Origin: Butyricicoccus pullicaecorum
GTDB lineage: Bacteria; Bacillota; Clostridia; Oscillospirales; Butyricicoccaceae
Length of the DNA: 64,000 nt
Assembly (NCBI GenBank): GCA_018365995.1
Contig: JAGZIY010000017.1
Span: 1 to 64,000 of the forward strand
Reading direction: 5' to 3'
Positions 40,939 to 49,428 of this stretch are shown here, piece after piece. The notes under the pieces were generated by a model that was not told the DNA's origin, ran no database searches, and was given only the letters and a program-made list of their open reading frames with translations. Position 1 is the first letter of the stretch. Each line of letters begins with the position of its first letter. The position numbers and the translations under genes were made by a program.

Positions 40939-43295
40939 TAGGTATCTCCTTGCAGCTTCAGATTATTTTCTACAAGATGCACAAGTTCTTGGCTCATGGT
41001 TTGCAGTTCGCGGCTTTGGAGTGCATGCCCGCCTGTTACGAGCGCCTGCACGTATAAAATACGGCATACACTTTCTAAAAGGGGTTCTTCAGATATTTGA
41101 GATAATTTTTGAATCAGAGGACAAGTGGTGTTGAGATACAGCGTGGAAAGTGGCTGTTCTTCTAAGCCGGATAACAAAGATGAAAGCGCATCAGAAAAAA
41201 CGTTGCCTTGGCTCATTTCCTTGGCAGTCTGAACCTCTCGGACAAAGCGCACATCATCGTGCAGGGAGTACAAAACAGGAAGTTCTGATGGGGAAAATCC
41301 GCGCAATTGGACTTGGCAGTCGAATTTTTTGAGGGAATGGTTGGCGGCACGGAGCAGACGGTCGCTTTGCGCCAAGGTCTGTTCAGAGGGCATACCCAAT
41401 GTAGTTTCCAGACTTTCTTCACTCAAAGGGGTTGCACATAAACCACATAGCTGGTGCAATTTCAAAATCAGTTCCTGATCGCTTGTATAGCCGCTGCATA
41501 CCAGCAAGCGTCCTTGCGCCAGAAAGATTGGACGCAGCTGGCGGAAACGCTCAATGGAACTGACGTAGGTGATTTCTTTGACTCTGCGCAGGGCAGCACC
41601 TGTTTTTGTACCTTCACTGGTTTCAAAGGGCAGATAATCAATAAAAATATGGAACATATCATTATCCCAGACAGAAAGGGACTTGATTGCGCGAAAGTGC
41701 ACATCGATGATTTGCTGTAAGCGCTCGGGATTCTCACGCTGGAGCTTTTTGAAGTGCGCAGAGATGGCTTGTGTAAGTTCCTCGCGTGTCTCTTCGAGTG
41801 CTGCATCTTCGTAGAAATCTTCGCGGGAGGCGGTTGGGCGCAGACCGGAGGTGTTAAAGAAGCATTGTGTAAAAAATGCCCAGTCCGGCAAAATATGCTC
41901 GCCATTTTCGGTCAGCAGCATTTGCTTGAGATAGATACGATGCTGTCCTTTTGCAGAAACGGAGGTTTCATAAGGCAGAATATAAGCCGCACCATTGATG
42001 TGTGGGGTAGAGATGGGAATTGCGTCTAAAAAAGAGCATCCAAAAATCCATGAGCCAAAGGATAGAAGCTGATTGCGCCCCAGAACGGAAAAGTCATCGG
42101 GAATTTGATTAATCGGCTCTGGATTGCCAGCAAGATGAACCGGAACCGGAAGTACCAGACCATAATACTTGACGAGATTTTCCATTGTCTCTGCGTCGAA
42201 ATAGTCCTCGGTGCCGGACTTTGCGGTCAAGGTAACGGTTGTGCCGATGAGAGCACTGTCAAGAGGCTCGATGGTGTATGTGCCATCGGGAAAGCCTGTC
42301 CATTTGTGTGCAGGACCGCCGTCGGCTGGTTGGGTATGTATGACGATGGAATCAGATACCATGAAGCATGAGAGCAGACCGATGCCAAACCGTCCAATAA
42401 AATCTTCTGGGATTTTTCCGTTCATGAGTTCTGTTTTGGAGGACTGGCCGATGACAGCAAGAAAACGGTGGATTCCTTCTTCGGTCAAACCGGCACCATT
42501 GTCCCAAAAGACAAGCTGTTTGCGTGGCTTTACAGAAATTGTAATGCGTCCACTGTCCCAACTTGGCTGTTGCTTTTTACGCAGAGTGATTGCGTCCACA
42601 CCATTTTGCAAAAGTTCGCGTACAAAAACGTCAGGGCTTTTGTATAGATGGTTGGATAGGATATCCAGCATACCGCCAAGGTTGACCTGAAAGTGATAGC
42701 TGTCTTTGTGAGCGGGAGCCGCTTGGGGGACGACTGCCTGTACCAGTTCTTCTGTATTTGATGAACTTTCGGCATGCGAAAAATGAAGTGCAGTAAGAAA
42801 ATCGGTCAGCTGTTCTGTCTCGTAATAACCATACTGGTCTTGAGGGTATGCTTTTGGGGGGAGGGAATCGGTAGACCAGCACCGTAAATAATTAGCGAGC
42901 CGATCGGCGGGGATACCGAAGTGTTGTGCAAGACAAGCTGCATTTCCGCTGAACTGCTTCAAACGATCTGGTGAAACTGCGCCAAAATAGTCTGGTACAG
43001 GGCAAAAACAATCCTGTTCGATGCTATTTTCGTAGAGATAGTATCCCCAGTAATCATTTTTGCAGGTATAACATAAAAGCACAGCGGTTTCTGCCTGTTC
43101 GGACAAAAGGCGTGTGAACGTCTGGGGGTCGCTGCAGGTAGACTGGAAATGAATCATTGTTCCGGCAGGATAGCTTTCCAGTGTATAGCTGCTGATACAA
43201 GATGCAAATGCACAGGCTTCTAATGTGTGCAGATATTTTTTGACCGGAAAGATACCGCGTTTGAGAATGATTGCAGTATGTAAAACAAATTCCAT
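40938..43295 (-). CDS. Hsp90-like GHKL ATPase with extra N-terminal region
   Basis: This 785-residue protein is about 160 longer than HtpG. Residues ~1-195 are an unrecognised Cys-rich region with a flexible end. Residues ~200-420 form an Hsp90-type ATPase: FQVNLGGMLDILSNHLYKS, the N box RELLQNGVDA (Glu227, Asn231), WDNGAGL (265-269) and GRFGIGLLSCFMV (301-313). A middle region follows, then a helical C-terminus that would dimerise in Hsp90. It should be an ATP-driven chaperone with unknown clients. It leads an operon with four CxxC paralogs, and its leader holds a terminator. AAAGGA lies 10 nt before the ATG. Confidence 0.88.
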   Translation of the reverse strand: MEFVLHTAIILKRGIFPVKKYLHTLEACAFASCISSYTLESYPAGTMIHFQSTCSDPQTFTRLLSEQAETAVLLCYTCKNDYWGYYLYENSIEQDCFCPVPDYFGAVSPDRLKQFSGNAACLAQHFGIPADRLANYLRCWSTDSLPPKAYPQDQYGYYETEQLTDFLTALHFSHAESSSNTEELVQAVVPQAAPAHKDSYHFQVNLGGMLDILSNHLYKSPDVFVRELLQNGVDAITLRKKQQPSWDSGRITISVKPRKQLVFWDNGAGLTEEGIHRFLAVIGQSSKTELMNGKIPEDFIGRFGIGLLSCFMVSDSIVIHTQPADGGPAHKWTGFPDGTYTIEPLDSALIGTTVTLTAKSGTEDYFDAETMENLVKYYGLVLPVPVHLAGNPEPINQIPDDFSVLGRNQLLSFGSWIFGCSFLDAIPISTPHINGAAYILPYETSVSAKGQHRIYLKQMLLTENGEHILPDWAFFTQCFFNTSGLRPTASREDFYEDAALEETREELTQAISAHFKKLQRENPERLQQIIDVHFRAIKSLSVWDNDMFHIFIDYLPFETSEGTKTGAALRRVKEITYVSSIERFRQLRPIFLAQGRLLVCSGYTSDQELILKLHQLCGLCATPLSEESLETTLGMPSEQTLAQSDRLLRAANHSLKKFDCQVQLRGFSPSELPVLYSLHDDVRFVREVQTAKEMSQGNVFSDALSSLLSGLEEQPLSTLYLNTTCPLIQKLSQISEEPLLESVCRILYVQALVTGGHALQSRELQTMSQELVHLVENNLKLQGDT

Positions 43296-43357
43296 GGTTT
43301 TGAAATCCTTTCTGTTGCGGCAGATTGGCAGAGTGTATATTTTGTGCGTTTTGGAGA

Positions 43358-43394
43358 TAAAAAAACTCCAATCGTAGTCTGCTTACGATTGGAG
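43358..43394 (-). terminator. Intrinsic terminator in the leader of the Hsp90-like operon
   Basis: On the minus strand an 11-bp perfect stem (43384-43394 with 43366-43376) is followed by seven T. It lies between the promoter at 43467-43494 and the ORF start at 43295, so it can act as an attenuator or define a short leader RNA of about 100 nt. Confidence 0.8.
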
Positions 43395-43466
43395 GGAAAT
43401 GATGGGATGCGTTTTAGCGCATGCGAAGCTTAGAACAGTTTTCAATCCCCAAAAAACTACACTTTT

Positions 43467-43494
43467 ATTATACAAATTACTGGAAATATGTCAA
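43467..43494 (-). promoter_or_regulatory. Strong sigma-A promoter of the Hsp90-like operon
   Basis: TTGACA (43489-43494) and TATAAT (43467-43472) are 16 bp apart, both perfect hexamers on the minus strand. Confidence 0.85.
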
Positions 43495-43559
43495 GATATT
43501 GAAAAAAATATCTGACCTTTGGAGAAAGAGAATAAATTCACAAAGATATAAAATTGCGC

Positions 43560-43588
43560 TTGATTTCCTTGGTGTATCGCTCTATAAT
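43560..43588 (+). promoter_or_regulatory. Sigma-A promoter of the divergent gene
   Basis: TTGATT (43560-43565), a 17-bp spacer and TATAAT (43583-43588). Transcription starts near 43595, just before the gene at 43633. Confidence 0.8.
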
Positions 43589-43632
43589 TGTTTTGCCCAC
43601 TCGAGAATTATAAAAAACGGAGGGAATCATTG

Positions 43633-44259
43633 ATGCGGGATTGGTTCAACGGAGACTTGACTGAGGAACAAAAAGCGCGTTTCCGAAACTGTTGGGTGCT
43701 GCTTGCAGAACAGTCTAGAAAACCGTGGCAAACTTTTGTATTACGACCTTATTTATATGAACAGTTTTTCGCAACGGATGCGCAGCAGAGAGCGGTTCCG
43801 ATGATTTTGGATATCTTGGCTATGCTGTCAGAACATCTTCCGGTCATGATTCATTTTTATTGCACCATGCCGAAGCATCCAGCGGCACAGATGCTGTCTG
43901 TATGTGCAGAAAGCTTTGGTCAGGTGGTGCGCGATCCCAACAGCCCGTCATTCTTGCTGGTGCCGGGAGCGGAACTGCCAACCGAGCTGCTTGGAGCGCT
44001 TTTGTTTGATCCAGACAGCGCATTCCATGTGATGTGTTATGTGCCGCAGCATTTTTTGGTGGACAAAATATCTGCCATGCCATATGGCGGCTGTCTCTGG
44101 TATTTGGAGCACGGTATGGGAAGAATGCGTTTGGATTATATGTCAGGGCGTCCCATGCTGGAAATTCAGGCAGATCATACGGTAACACCAGAATTTCTGA
44201 TGGGACGCATTACGCCCATGGTTTGGCGGCATGGATATCGCCTAGTCCTGCATAAATGA
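43633..44259 (+). CDS. Unrecognised protein divergent to the Hsp90-like operon
   Basis: This 208-residue soluble protein has no family I recognise. It begins RDWFNGDLTEEQKARFRNCW, has a hydrophobic beta/alpha core (VPMILDILAMLSEHLPVMIHFY; HVMCYVPQHFLVDKI), several Cys/His (CTMPKH, CAESF, CYVPQH) and a conserved-looking GHGM-like HGMGRMRLDY. No signal peptide or membrane helix is seen. GGAGGG precedes the ATG at 8 nt; an earlier in-frame start at 43588 lies on the promoter. It may be a partner or regulator of the divergent Hsp90 operon, but the only support is position. Confidence 0.7.
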   Translation: MRDWFNGDLTEEQKARFRNCWVLLAEQSRKPWQTFVLRPYLYEQFFATDAQQRAVPMILDILAMLSEHLPVMIHFYCTMPKHPAAQMLSVCAESFGQVVRDPNSPSFLLVPGAELPTELLGALLFDPDSAFHVMCYVPQHFLVDKISAMPYGGCLWYLEHGMGRMRLDYMSGRPMLEIQADHTVTPEFLMGRITPMVWRHGYRLVLHK

Positions 44260-44265
44260 TATCTG

Positions 44266-45405
44266 TTAGTTGTGGTAGGCTTTGCGAACCAGAACCGACA
44301 TATCACTGTCATAGCGCACGTTTTTGCGGACGAGCACGTCATCGGCGGCGAATTTTCTCTCCTGTACCAATTGCAGGCGGAATCCGTTGTTTCGCACATT
44401 GATATAGGTGTCGGTGTTGTGCGCACCATAAGGATAAGCGAAAAACAATGTTTTCTGACCAAGCATGGAGTTAAGAGAGGTATAGGCGCGCTTTAGTTCT
44501 TTGTTGAGTTCAGGTGCGTCCACTTCAGTGCAGTCGATGTGGTCGATATTGTGTGCATATACCTTAATATATCCGCTAGCCTCCATTTCACGTGCTTGTT
44601 GGGCATTAAAAAAGGTAGGAGTTTCACGCTCCATTTCGCGTACAACTGTGAAAATGGAGGCAGGTGCTTTTTCTTCGACAAGGACAGGATAGGCAAGCTG
44701 ATAGTTGTCCAAATAGCCGTCATCAATGGTGATGATAAAGTATTTTTTGCCTTTTTCTGCCTTGCCGTTAAAATAATCTTCCAGAGAGATACAGGTGTAG
44801 CCCATGGCACGCATATCACGGATATCACAGCGCAGCTTCCAAGGCGAGGTGTAGAGGTTTGGGTTTGCAGCCAAAACTGCGGGGTCATTGGTGAACGCGT
44901 GATACATAAAAATCACAGTGTTCTTGTTTTTTTGGAAATAGGGGAAAGTTGGGTCGACCTCAACGCGTTTTTGCGGGCTGTTGTATAAAACCGACCAGTT
45001 CAGTTCGCGCCCCAAATCGCGAAGGGCAAAATAATTATAGCCATCAATGCTGTATCCCTTGATGTTGGCTGCCTTACCATTGATGTAGACAGTTTGTAGT
45101 GTGGGGCGTGCAGTGGCTTTGGGGGCAGTTGCTGGCGGTTGAGATTCTGCGGAAGCGTCATAGGGCTGTCCTTCGTCGATAAAGATGGAGGAAGTATTTG
45201 GATCATAGTAAACGGAACAGCCGGCCGCTTTTGCAAAATCACGTGCGCGGACATAGTTATTACGAGAAACTGTGTATGCGGATAAATTTGCTTTATTGCC
45301 ATAAATATAGATATCTTCATGTGAGCGCACTGCACTGAGGGCAGAGGCAGAGCCTGCAAGGGAAAATGCGCTTAAAAGAATGAACAGGAGACGAGAATGT
45401 CGCAA
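44266..45405 (-). CDS. Polysaccharide deacetylase with stalk/copper-amine-oxidase-like N-domain
   Basis: This 379-residue exported protein has a signal peptide (RHSRLLFILLSAFSLAGSASA). Two short repeats of the copper-amine-oxidase N-terminal/stalk type follow (YIYGNKANLSAYTVSRNNYV; VYINGKAANIKGYSIDGYNY), joined by a Pro/Ala linker. A NodB deacetylase domain comes next (VIFMYHAFTNDP, IITIDDGYLDNYQ, YAHNIDHID, FAYPYGAHNTDT). It should deacetylate wall or surface glycan. The best start is TTG at 45403-45405 with AAGGAGG upstream; the in-frame ATG at 45432 has no site. Confidence 0.87.
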   Translation of the reverse strand: MRHSRLLFILLSAFSLAGSASALSAVRSHEDIYIYGNKANLSAYTVSRNNYVRARDFAKAAGCSVYYDPNTSSIFIDEGQPYDASAESQPPATAPKATARPTLQTVYINGKAANIKGYSIDGYNYFALRDLGRELNWSVLYNSPQKRVEVDPTFPYFQKNKNTVIFMYHAFTNDPAVLAANPNLYTSPWKLRCDIRDMRAMGYTCISLEDYFNGKAEKGKKYFIITIDDGYLDNYQLAYPVLVEEKAPASIFTVVREMERETPTFFNAQQAREMEASGYIKVYAHNIDHIDCTEVDAPELNKELKRAYTSLNSMLGQKTLFFAYPYGAHNTDTYINVRNNGFRLQLVQERKFAADDVLVRKNVRYDSDMSVLVRKAYHN

Positions 45406-45436
45406 AATATAGCCCTCCTTATAAAAACACAATAAA

Positions 45437-45472
45437 ATAGACGGTTCTCAAAAGAAAACCGTCTATATTTTT
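45437..45472. terminator. Bidirectional hairpin upstream of rpoB
   Basis: A perfect 10-bp stem (45437-45446 with 45457-45466) has T tracts on both strands. It isolates the rpoB promoter from the divergent deacetylase gene. Confidence 0.65.
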
Positions 45473-45485
45473 GTCTAAAATGCAC

Positions 45486-45515
45486 TTGACTATACGGTGT
45501 AAAATATGGTATAAT
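45486..45515 (+). promoter_or_regulatory. Sigma-A promoter of rpoBC
   Basis: TTGACT (45486-45491), an 18-bp spacer and TATAAT (45510-45515), giving a leader of about 145 nt. Confidence 0.78.
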
Positions 45516-45668
45516 AAATCGCTTATCGAAATCTGAGTGCTTTTTATAATTCCTGTACTAATGATAACATGCTTTTTCGACGAGCGCAAGAGGTACTTGA
45601 AAATTTTAACCACGCCTCCGGGCGTATTGAAATCCAAGGAAATTCAGAAACGGAGTGATGGGTTCAAC

Positions 45669-48600
45669 ATGATGGTGAAAGACGTACAGCACGGTAAGAC
45701 TATAAGAAAGAGCTTTGCGCGCATCGAGGAGATCCTCGAGATGCCAAACCTAATCGAGATTCAGAAGAAATCCTATGAGTGGTTTCTTGATACAGGGCTG
45801 CGTGAGGTTTTTGAAGATGTCTCTGCAATTACAGATTACACCGGCAACCTTGAGCTGACTTTTCTCGACTATGCACTGGACGAGCCGAAGTATAGCATTG
45901 AGGAATGTAAGGCACGTGATGCAACTTTTGCGTGTCCGCTGAAGGTGCGCGTACGCCTGCGCAACAAGGAAACTGGAGAGATCAAAGAGCAGGAGATCTT
46001 CATGGGCGAATTCCCGCGCATGACACAGTCCGGTACTTTTATCTTTAACGGCGCAGAGCGCGCCATTGTGTCGCAGATTGTTCGTTCTCCGGGTGTTTAT
46101 TATGGCAGAGAGCTGGACAAGACAGACAAGGCGATCTTATCTGCAACGGTTATTCCATATCGTGGTGCATGGCTCGAGTACGAGACCGATATGAATGATG
46201 TGTTCTATGTCCGCATCGATAAAAACCGTAAAATCCCGATTACCTCTCTCATTCGTGCGCTTGGTGTAAAGACCGATGCAGAAATTTTGGAGATGTTTGG
46301 TGAGGACGAGCGGATTTTGGCAACGCTGGAGCGTGATCCCTCCAAGACTGCGGAAGAAGCACTCATTGAAATTTACAAGAAGATGCGCCCGGGTGAGCCG
46401 CCCTCGGTTGAGTCTGCGACCAATCTTATGGACGCGATGTTCTTTGACACCCGCCGTTATGATATTTCTGCGGTTGGTCGTTATAAATACAATAAGAAGC
46501 TGAATATTGCCCGCCGTTTGGTAGGGCGCAAGCTAATGGCTCCGGCTGTCGATCCAATGACCGGTGAGATTCTAGCAGAGGAAGGCACCATTTTGACCCG
46601 TGAGCAGGCGCGCCGCATTGCAGCACGCGGTGTCAATGCAGTGGAGTTGGAATCTGCGGAAGGTAAGCTTGTAAAGGTGTTTGGCAATGGTATGGTCGAT
46701 GTCGATGACTTTAAGGATTACCTTGGCGGTATGGGAACTGAGGAACTTGGCATCAAGGAAAAGGTACGCTTTTCTGTGCTCAAAGAAATTATCGACACCG
46801 GTGCAGCTGGGGAAGAACTCAAGAAGATGGTTGCTGAGCGTATCCATGATTTGATTCCCAAGACCATTATCGTTGATGATATTCTGGCAACTATCTGCTA
46901 TCTGCTCAATATTGGCAACGGTGTTGGTGTAACAGATGATATAGATCATCTGGGCAACCGACGCCTGCGTTGCGTTGGTGAGCTGCTGCAAAATCAGGTC
47001 CGTATCGGCTTCTCCCGCATGGAACGCGTGATTCGTGAGCGTATGACCATTCAGGATATGGATACTGTGACTCCGCAGTCTCTTATTAACATTCGTCCTG
47101 TAACGGCTGCGATTAAGGAGTTCTTCGGCTCCTCACCGCTGTCACAGTTCATGGATCAGAACAATCCGCTTGCGGAACTGACGCATAAGCGCCGTCTGTC
47201 TGCGCTGGGTCCCGGCGGTCTGTCTCGTGACCGCGCATCGATGGAAGTGCGAGATGTACACTATAGTCACTATGGTCGTATGTGCCCAATCGAGACTCCT
47301 GAAGGTCCAAACATCGGTCTGATTTCTTACCTCGCAACTTACGCGCGCATCAATGACTTTGGATTTATCGAAGCACCGTACCGCGTGATCGACAAGGAAA
47401 CCGGTCGAGTCACTGATGAGGTTCGTTATATGACAGCAGATGTCGAGGACGAATTCATTGTTTGTCAGGCGTATGAGCCGCTTGATGAAAACGGATGCCT
47501 TGCACATGAACGTATCACCTGCCGTATGCGCGATGAAATCATTGAGGTCGATCGTAAGGATGTTGACCTTATGGACGTATCGCCGCGTATGATGGTTTCG
47601 GTTGCAACTGCATTTATTCCGTTCCTTGAGCATGATGACGCAAACCGTGCACTCATGGGCGCGAACATGCAGCGTCAGGCTGTGCCGCTTCTGAAAACAG
47701 AGGCACCTGTTGTTGCAACTGGTATGGAATATAAGGCAGCGGTGGATTCTGGCATCATTCCGCTGGCTGAGGGCGATGGTGTTGTCACCCGTTCAACTGC
47801 ACGCGAGGTATGTGTGCGTTATGATAACGGGGAGGAGAAGTCGTACCACCTCACAAAGTTCCTGCGTTCCAACCAGTCTACCTGTATCAATATGCGTCCA
47901 ATCGTCAATCTGGGTGAGCGTGTAAAGACAGGTGATGTGCTGGCGGACGGTCCGTCTACCGATAAGGGCGAAATTGCACTTGGCAAGAATGCACTCATCG
48001 GCTTTATGACATGGGAAGGCTATAACTACGAGGACGCAGTTTTGCTCAACGAGCGTCTGGTACGCGATGATGTATACACTTCTATTCACATTGAGGAATA
48101 TGAGTCGGAGTCCCGTGATACCAAGCTTGGACCGGAGGAAATCACCCGTGACGTGCCGAACGTAGGCGAGGACGCATTGCGTGACCTTGACGAGCGCGGC
48201 ATTATCCGTGTCGGCGCAGAGGTACATGCTGGTGATATTCTGGTTGGTAAGGTAACACCGAAGGGTGAAACAGAGTTGACCGCAGAGGAGCGTCTCTTGC
48301 GTGCGATTTTCGGAGAGAAGGCAAGAGAAGTACGCGATACCTCTCTGCGTGCACCGCATGGTGAATCTGGTATCGTTGTAGATGTTAAGGTATTTACCCG
48401 AGAGAATGGCGATGAGCTGGCTCCGGGCGTCAATATGGTGGTTCGCTGTTATATTGCGCAGAAGCGCAAGATTTCAGTCGGTGACAAGATGGCAGGCCGT
48501 CACGGTAACAAGGGTGTTATCTCCCGTATCCTGCCGCAGGAGGATATGCCGTTCCTCGAAGATGGCACACCGCTGGATATCGTGCTCAACCCGCTCGGCG

Positions 48601-49400
48601 TACCATCTCGTATGAACATTGGTCAGGTGCTTGAGGTGCATCTGGGTTTTGCGGCGAAGAAGCTGGGCTGGAAGGTCGAGACACCTGTATTTGACAGCGC
48701 ATCGCAGAAGGATATTGAGGATATGCTGGTCAAGGCGGGCTATGATGCAGACGGTAAGAGTTGGCTGTATGATGGCAGAACCGGTGAGCGCTTTGACAAC
48801 CGCGTTACTGTTGGCTATATGTACTACCTCAAGCTGCACCATTTGGTTGATGATAAGATTCATGCACGTTCTACCGGCCCATACTCTTTGGTTACCCAGC
48901 AGCCTTTGGGTGGTAAGGCGCAGTTTGGCGGTCAGCGTTTCGGTGAGATGGAAGTTTGGGCACTCGAAGCATACGGTGCAGCCTATACCCTGCAGGAGAT
49001 TTTGACAGTCAAATCGGACGATATCACTGGACGTGTTAAGACCTATGAGGCAATCGTTAAGGGTCACAATGTACCGCAGCCGGGTGTGCCGGAGTCCTTT
49101 AAGGTGCTTGTCAAGGAGTTGCAGTCCTTGTGTTTGGATATCAAGGTGCTGGATGAAAACATGGAAGTCATTGAGTTGTCTGAGGACGAAGAGGAAGACA
49201 CCGACTTCGGCAACCGTGCGATGCCTGAGGAGTCTGCTGCCGGCACAGATGCAGAATTTGCAGCAGCTGGCTTTGGAATCAATGAGGCAGAAGAGGGAGA
49301 CACCGATTTGGGTGCGTTTGACAGCACGGAAGACGACGTAGATGTAGATGATGACCTTATTGAGGAAGACAGCTACGACGATGGTGATTTTGATGAATAA
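45669..49400 (+). CDS. rpoB: RNA polymerase subunit beta
   Basis: RpoB of 1243 residues, core of transcription. It begins with the usual SFARIEEILEMPNLIEIQKKSYEWFL. The rifampicin cluster reads GSSPLSQFMDQNNPL ... THKRRLSALGPGG, with the wild-type residues equal to E. coli D516, H526 and S531, so no resistance change is visible. The C-terminus adds an acidic tail of about 75 residues (many Asp/Glu) beyond the normal RELQSL/DIKVL region. The start is at the ATG 45669 or 45672; longer in-frame options overlap the promoter. rplKAJL are not upstream. Confidence 0.98.
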   Translation: MMVKDVQHGKTIRKSFARIEEILEMPNLIEIQKKSYEWFLDTGLREVFEDVSAITDYTGNLELTFLDYALDEPKYSIEECKARDATFACPLKVRVRLRNKETGEIKEQEIFMGEFPRMTQSGTFIFNGAERAIVSQIVRSPGVYYGRELDKTDKAILSATVIPYRGAWLEYETDMNDVFYVRIDKNRKIPITSLIRALGVKTDAEILEMFGEDERILATLERDPSKTAEEALIEIYKKMRPGEPPSVESATNLMDAMFFDTRRYDISAVGRYKYNKKLNIARRLVGRKLMAPAVDPMTGEILAEEGTILTREQARRIAARGVNAVELESAEGKLVKVFGNGMVDVDDFKDYLGGMGTEELGIKEKVRFSVLKEIIDTGAAGEELKKMVAERIHDLIPKTIIVDDILATICYLLNIGNGVGVTDDIDHLGNRRLRCVGELLQNQVRIGFSRMERVIRERMTIQDMDTVTPQSLINIRPVTAAIKEFFGSSPLSQFMDQNNPLAELTHKRRLSALGPGGLSRDRASMEVRDVHYSHYGRMCPIETPEGPNIGLISYLATYARINDFGFIEAPYRVIDKETGRVTDEVRYMTADVEDEFIVCQAYEPLDENGCLAHERITCRMRDEIIEVDRKDVDLMDVSPRMMVSVATAFIPFLEHDDANRALMGANMQRQAVPLLKTEAPVVATGMEYKAAVDSGIIPLAEGDGVVTRSTAREVCVRYDNGEEKSYHLTKFLRSNQSTCINMRPIVNLGERVKTGDVLADGPSTDKGEIALGKNALIGFMTWEGYNYEDAVLLNERLVRDDVYTSIHIEEYESESRDTKLGPEEITRDVPNVGEDALRDLDERGIIRVGAEVHAGDILVGKVTPKGETELTAEERLLRAIFGEKAREVRDTSLRAPHGESGIVVDVKVFTRENGDELAPGVNMVVRCYIAQKRKISVGDKMAGRHGNKGVISRILPQEDMPFLEDGTPLDIVLNPLGVPSRMNIGQVLEVHLGFAAKKLGWKVETPVFDSASQKDIEDMLVKAGYDADGKSWLYDGRTGERFDNRVTVGYMYYLKLHHLVDDKIHARSTGPYSLVTQQPLGGKAQFGGQRFGEMEVWALEAYGAAYTLQEILTVKSDDITGRVKTYEAIVKGHNVPQPGVPESFKVLVKELQSLCLDIKVLDENMEVIELSEDEEEDTDFGNRAMPEESAAGTDAEFAAAGFGINEAEEGDTDLGAFDSTEDDVDVDDDLIEEDSYDDGDFDE

Positions 49401-49428
49401 TGCGGATACAGGAGGAGCTTTCTAAACT

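Noticed and set aside
36383..43295. Prophage or CRISPR-associated origin for the accessory block
   Set aside because: No integrase, structural phage genes, attachment repeats or spaced direct repeats were seen.
43395..43465. T-box or known riboswitch in the Hsp90-like leader
   Set aside because: No T-box sequence, specifier arrangement or other riboswitch core could be recognised.
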